This document shows positions 15,020 through 17,456 of a stretch of DNA of 17,456 bases, piece after piece (position 1 is the stretch's first letter; every line of letters starts with the position of its first letter). Origin of the DNA: Acidobacteriota bacterium (GTDB taxonomy: Bacteria; Acidobacteriota; Terriglobia; Terriglobales; Acidobacteriaceae); contig QHZX01000192.1 in the NCBI GenBank assembly GCA_003224835.1, positions 1 through 17,456 on the forward strand, given 5' to 3'. The position numbers and the translations under genes are program-made. The notes below the pieces were generated by a model. It ran no database searches. It was not told where the DNA came from and saw only the letters and a program-made list of their open reading frames with translations.

Positions 15020-15056
15020 AAAGGTAAATACTATGGCAGAAATAGAAACTATATCT
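15020..15056. promoter_or_regulatory. OxyR binding site
   Basis: The OxyR consensus is four tetranucleotides, ATAG-N7-CTAT-N7-ATAG-N7-CTAT. Here the four are AAAG (15020-15023), CTAT (15031-15034), ATAG (15042-15045) and ATCT (15053-15056), all spaced by exactly 7 nt, matching 13 of 16 bases with the two central boxes perfect. The site lies between divergent oxyR (32 nt from its start) and the ferritin gene (64 nt from its start), where it could control both. Confidence 0.7.
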
Positions 15057-15119
15057 TAGACCTATGGCATGGCGATGAGTAGATTTAGGGAATCAAAAAA
15101 CAAGAAGGAGGCTGTTTAC

Positions 15120-15737
15120 ATGCCAGACAAGAACGTCCCGGTCGTTAAAGCGGGTGATGTTACCCAGCGCGTAGGCGTGGAAGTGATCAAGGCGCGCGGG
15201 GTTGACGTCGATTTATTGATTAAAAAGCTCATTGCTAATGCCGCCGCAGAATTTGCCAGCACCTATTACTACTACACCATTCTTCGCATGCACCTTGCCG
15301 GCCACGAAGACTACAAAGAGATTTGCGAGGACGCGCGCCTCGAAGACCGTGCCCACTGGGAACTAATTGTGCCACGGATTTACGAATTGGGAGGCGAACT
15401 GCCCAACGACCTTCCGGCGTTTCACGATCAGGCGGGCTGCCGAGCGGCGAAGCTTCCTGATCCTCCTACGGCGGTGAATATTCTCACGCTGCTCCTGGAA
15501 TCAGAAAGATGCGCGATCCGCAGCTGGATCGAAATTTGCGACATGACATTTGGCAAAGACCCACGTACTTATGACATGGCTTCACGAATCCTGAACGAGG
15601 AAATTGAACACGAGGCATGGTTTATTGAATTGCTGGCACATGAGCGCGATGGCAAGTCCATTCCGTCCGGACACTTCCGTCGCGGCGAACCGGGCGAGGC
15701 TCCATACAGCAAGAACCGCGGATTCTACAATCCGTAA
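15120..15737 (+). CDS. Dps-like ferritin (DPSL-type ferroxidase)
   Basis: A 205-residue four-helix ferritin-like protein. The start at 15120 is set by GGAGG 8 nt upstream. Likely di-iron ligands are E44 in helix 1, the E75/D76...H79 group (in RLEDRAHW), E127 or E129, and E161-I-E-H164 in the last helix (EEIEHEAW). C131 and C140 flank the third helix, reminiscent of the cysteine pair of archaeal/bacterial DPSL 'thioferritins' (from memory). The conserved tail SGHFRRGEPG (183-192) is typical of this subgroup. The role by family is to use hydrogen peroxide to oxidise and store iron as a hollow shell, limiting Fenton damage. Promoter-proximal placement opposite oxyR with an OxyR-box supports peroxide induction. 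It might instead be called a bacterioferritin-like protein; no heme-ligand Met is evident. Confidence 0.85.
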   Translation: MPDKNVPVVKAGDVTQRVGVEVIKARGVDVDLLIKKLIANAAAEFASTYYYYTILRMHLAGHEDYKEICEDARLEDRAHWELIVPRIYELGGELPNDLPAFHDQAGCRAAKLPDPPTAVNILTLLLESERCAIRSWIEICDMTFGKDPRTYDMASRILNEEIEHEAWFIELLAHERDGKSIPSGHFRRGEPGEAPYSKNRGFYNP

Positions 15738-15757
15738 TCCTTCACTAGAACTCTGGT

Positions 15758-15793
15758 CCCTCTGTGGCTGAGAGAAAACTTGGCCACAGAGGG
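15758..15793. repeat. Perfect 11-bp inverted repeat after the ferritin gene
   Basis: CCCTCTGTGGC (15758-15768) pairs exactly with GCCACAGAGGG (15783-15793) around a 14-nt loop, 21 bp after the ferritin stop codon. There is no T-run on either side, so it is not a standard intrinsic terminator. It could be a mRNA-stabilising hairpin or a member of a dispersed intergenic repeat family; CTCTGTGG-type elements are common between genes in several bacteria. Confidence 0.6.
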
Positions 15794-15864
15794 CTCAGAG
15801 ACCACAAGGTAAATTACCGAAACCTGATTTGGATTTCCGGCCAGACACGATTACCGTGGAATAT

Positions 15865-16227
15865 ATGGCGGCTGAACTGGAGGCATTCCAAGTCACGTTC
15901 CTCCTTCCAAGTGGCGAGCAGCCGACCATTCCGATTGGTCGGGAAGAGCATATCTGGGACGCGGCCTCCGCAGCCGGAATTAAGTTGCCCGCCATGTGCC
16001 ATCAGGGCTATTGCCTCACGTGCTCGGCACGCCTGGTAGATGGCGGCGAGGTCGATCAGACAGATTCACTGGTTTATTATCCCGAGGACCGTGATGCTGG
16101 TTTCGTTCTGCCTTGCACAGGCAAGCCGCGCTCGGACCTGAGACTACGAACCCATCAGGCGAAACAGATGCGCGAGTTTCGCAAAGGACGAAAGCTCATC
16201 GCGCCGTATTCATGGTCGGAAGAATAG
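15865..16227 (+). CDS. Plant-type [2Fe-2S] ferredoxin
   Basis: A 120-residue electron carrier. The cluster ligands are clear: C45, C50, C53 (in MCHQGYCLTC) and C84 (in VLPCTGKP), i.e. C-x4-C-x2-C-x30-C, the usual plant/cyanobacterial pattern. The start at 15865 (ATG) has only a weak GGA upstream; longer readings from GTG 15856 or TTG 15829 are possible. The tail after residue 90 is basic (THQAKQMREFRKGRK) and longer than in photosynthetic ferredoxins. It lies 127 bp after the Dps-like ferritin on the same strand. Supplying electrons for iron release from the ferritin is a reasonable guess by analogy with Bfd and bacterioferritin, but nothing in the sequence proves it. Confidence 0.85.
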   Translation: MAAELEAFQVTFLLPSGEQPTIPIGREEHIWDAASAAGIKLPAMCHQGYCLTCSARLVDGGEVDQTDSLVYYPEDRDAGFVLPCTGKPRSDLRLRTHQAKQMREFRKGRKLIAPYSWSEE

Positions 16228-16325
16228 CGCTGCGACCGAGAGACCCGGGAACATTATTCGCTCCGACAACGTATTAGGCGAGTGATGTAGTCTGTCCGAA
16301 CCTTGTTTCCGGAGCCTGGTCCACA

Positions 16326-17456
16326 ATGGCTGCTACAACTCTTACCATCTCTCCACCGAATCGGGATGAGCAGTCGCCATGGGTGACCGGCATGGCGATC
16401 GTGTGGGCAATCGCGCTCGCCAAATTCCTCTTCCATCTTTACTTCAACAATCGTTATGGTTATTTTCGCGACGAATTTGATTACATGTCTTGCGGCGATC
16501 ACCTCTCCTGGGGCTACGTCGATCAACCGCCACTGATTCCGTTTTTAATCCACATCTCACGTGCCGTGCTGGGTGATTCTCTGCGCGCCATCCGCTTCAT
16601 TCCGGCATTAGCTTCGTCGTTGCTGGTTGTGCAAGCTGCGCTTATTGCTCGCGAACTTGGCGGAAAGAGGTTTGCACTCTTACTCACCGCACTGACGATC
16701 TCGATCGCATCGCAGTATTTATCAAACGGAAGTTTGCTGGGAACGAATTGTCTCGAGCCCACTTTGTGGATGGCCTGCGCCTACTTTGTTGTGCTGGCGA
16801 TCAAGCGCAACGATCCGCGCTACTGGTTGTGGGTGGGGGTGTCTGCAGGAATCGGCCTCGAGGAGAAATACTCGATTGCGTTTTTTATCCTCGGCATTGT
16901 CATCGGCTTGCTGCTGACGGAGCACCGGCGTGTTTTCCTGAACAAATGGATCTGGCTGGGAGGTTTGGCGGCTTTTCTGATCTTCCTGCCCAATTTGCTC
17001 TGGAACATTCACTATCACTGGCCATTTTTGGAACTAATGCACAATATCCGCGCTGAAGGTCGCGATGTGGTGCTTTCCGCTGGACAATTTTTCCTACAAC
17101 AAACGCTGCTCGTGAATCCGCTTACCGCACCCATTTGGATCGCTGGGCTTATCGCGTTCTTCGTCTGGCTGCCGCTAAAGTCTTATCGGGTGCTGGGCTG
17201 GAGCTATCTCGTGTGCTATTCGATATTTTTTGTATTGCATGGGAAGAGTTATTATCTCGCCCCGATTTATCCGATGCTGCTGGCCGCGGGGGCGGTGGCA
17301 ATCGAGTCGAGCCTGAGTGGTGCGCACGGCCTGGTACGTCTTCGCCGAGCATGGCTTAAGCCCGTGATCGTAATGGCGCTGCTCATTGTGGGCCCGTATC
17401 TGTCCCCTATTGTCGCACCAGTTTTTTCGCCGGATAAATTTCTGGCTTATGCGAAG
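16326..17456 (+). CDS. GT39/PMT-type membrane glycosyltransferase (partial)
   Basis: An open frame of 377 codons from ATG 16326 to the window edge, so the C-terminus is missing. It is a polytopic membrane protein: a first helix at about 20-40, an outward loop with R48-D49-E50-F-D-Y (the acidic pair used by PMT/ArnT-type enzymes) and GYVDQPPL (63-70), a signature of the PMT_2 group, then roughly seven further hydrophobic segments. By family it moves a sugar from a polyprenyl-phosphate donor to a protein or lipid on the periplasmic side. GGAG at 16311-16314 is rather far (11 nt) from the start; an internal ATG at residue 23 is a less likely alternative, because it would cut the first helix. It is 98 bp after the ferredoxin and probably a separate unit. 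Confidence 0.85.
   Translation, partial: MAATTLTISPPNRDEQSPWVTGMAIVWAIALAKFLFHLYFNNRYGYFRDEFDYMSCGDHLSWGYVDQPPLIPFLIHISRAVLGDSLRAIRFIPALASSLLVVQAALIARELGGKRFALLLTALTISIASQYLSNGSLLGTNCLEPTLWMACAYFVVLAIKRNDPRYWLWVGVSAGIGLEEKYSIAFFILGIVIGLLLTEHRRVFLNKWIWLGGLAAFLIFLPNLLWNIHYHWPFLELMHNIRAEGRDVVLSAGQFFLQQTLLVNPLTAPIWIAGLIAFFVWLPLKSYRVLGWSYLVCYSIFFVLHGKSYYLAPIYPMLLAAGAVAIESSLSGAHGLVRLRRAWLKPVIVMALLIVGPYLSPIVAPVFSPDKFLAYAK

Overview
The window looks like a chromosomal segment of an Acidobacteriota-type soil bacterium. This is an inference from several things together: moderate-to-high GC, a PEP-CTERM protein gene with its own terminator, a lectin-like/TolB beta-propeller protein, a Rcp1-type response regulator and multi-PAS kinase cluster, and a GT39 transferase. 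No 16S rRNA or other phylogenetic marker is present.

Layout. Positions 50-650 (minus) hold a PEP-CTERM surface protein with a terminator. A gene-free stretch of about 500 bp with several inverted repeats follows, then tRNA-Arg(UCG) on the minus strand (1163-1239). A plus-strand TolB-like exported protein (1382-2844) is broken by a frameshift. Convergent to it is a minus-strand pair: an acyl-CoA dehydrogenase whose C-terminus is frame-shifted away (3936-5668), followed 24 bp later by an exported HSL-type esterase (2862-3911).

The centre (5789-13908, minus) is a compact seven-gene signalling operon. Transcribed in order, it encodes a 1201-residue histidine kinase with an ethylene-receptor-type membrane domain and six PAS domains (three of them near-identical tandem copies), a Rcp1-like response regulator, a receiver-kinase, a second Rcp1-like regulator, a receiver-kinase with a degenerate GGDEF-like tail, a single-domain receiver and a PilZ protein. 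Six of the seven genes are joined by overlaps or gaps of 25 nt or less, and the seventh (PilZ) by 25 nt. The cluster reads as a branched phosphorelay whose outputs are protein-protein contacts and c-di-GMP sensing; no DNA-binding output domain is encoded.

The right part is an oxidative-stress/iron module: oxyR (14092-14988, minus) with both redox cysteines, divergent from a Dps-like ferritin (15120-15737, plus), with a good OxyR-box match between them. A plant-type [2Fe-2S] ferredoxin follows (15865-16227). A GT39/PMT-type membrane glycosyltransferase starts at 16326 and runs off the right edge.

Most notable observations: all seven residues known to be needed for ethylene binding in plant ETR1 are kept at exact spacing in the large kinase; a 405-bp coding repeat occurs three times in it; and two neighbouring metabolic/surface genes are broken by frameshifts that look recent (or are assembly errors).
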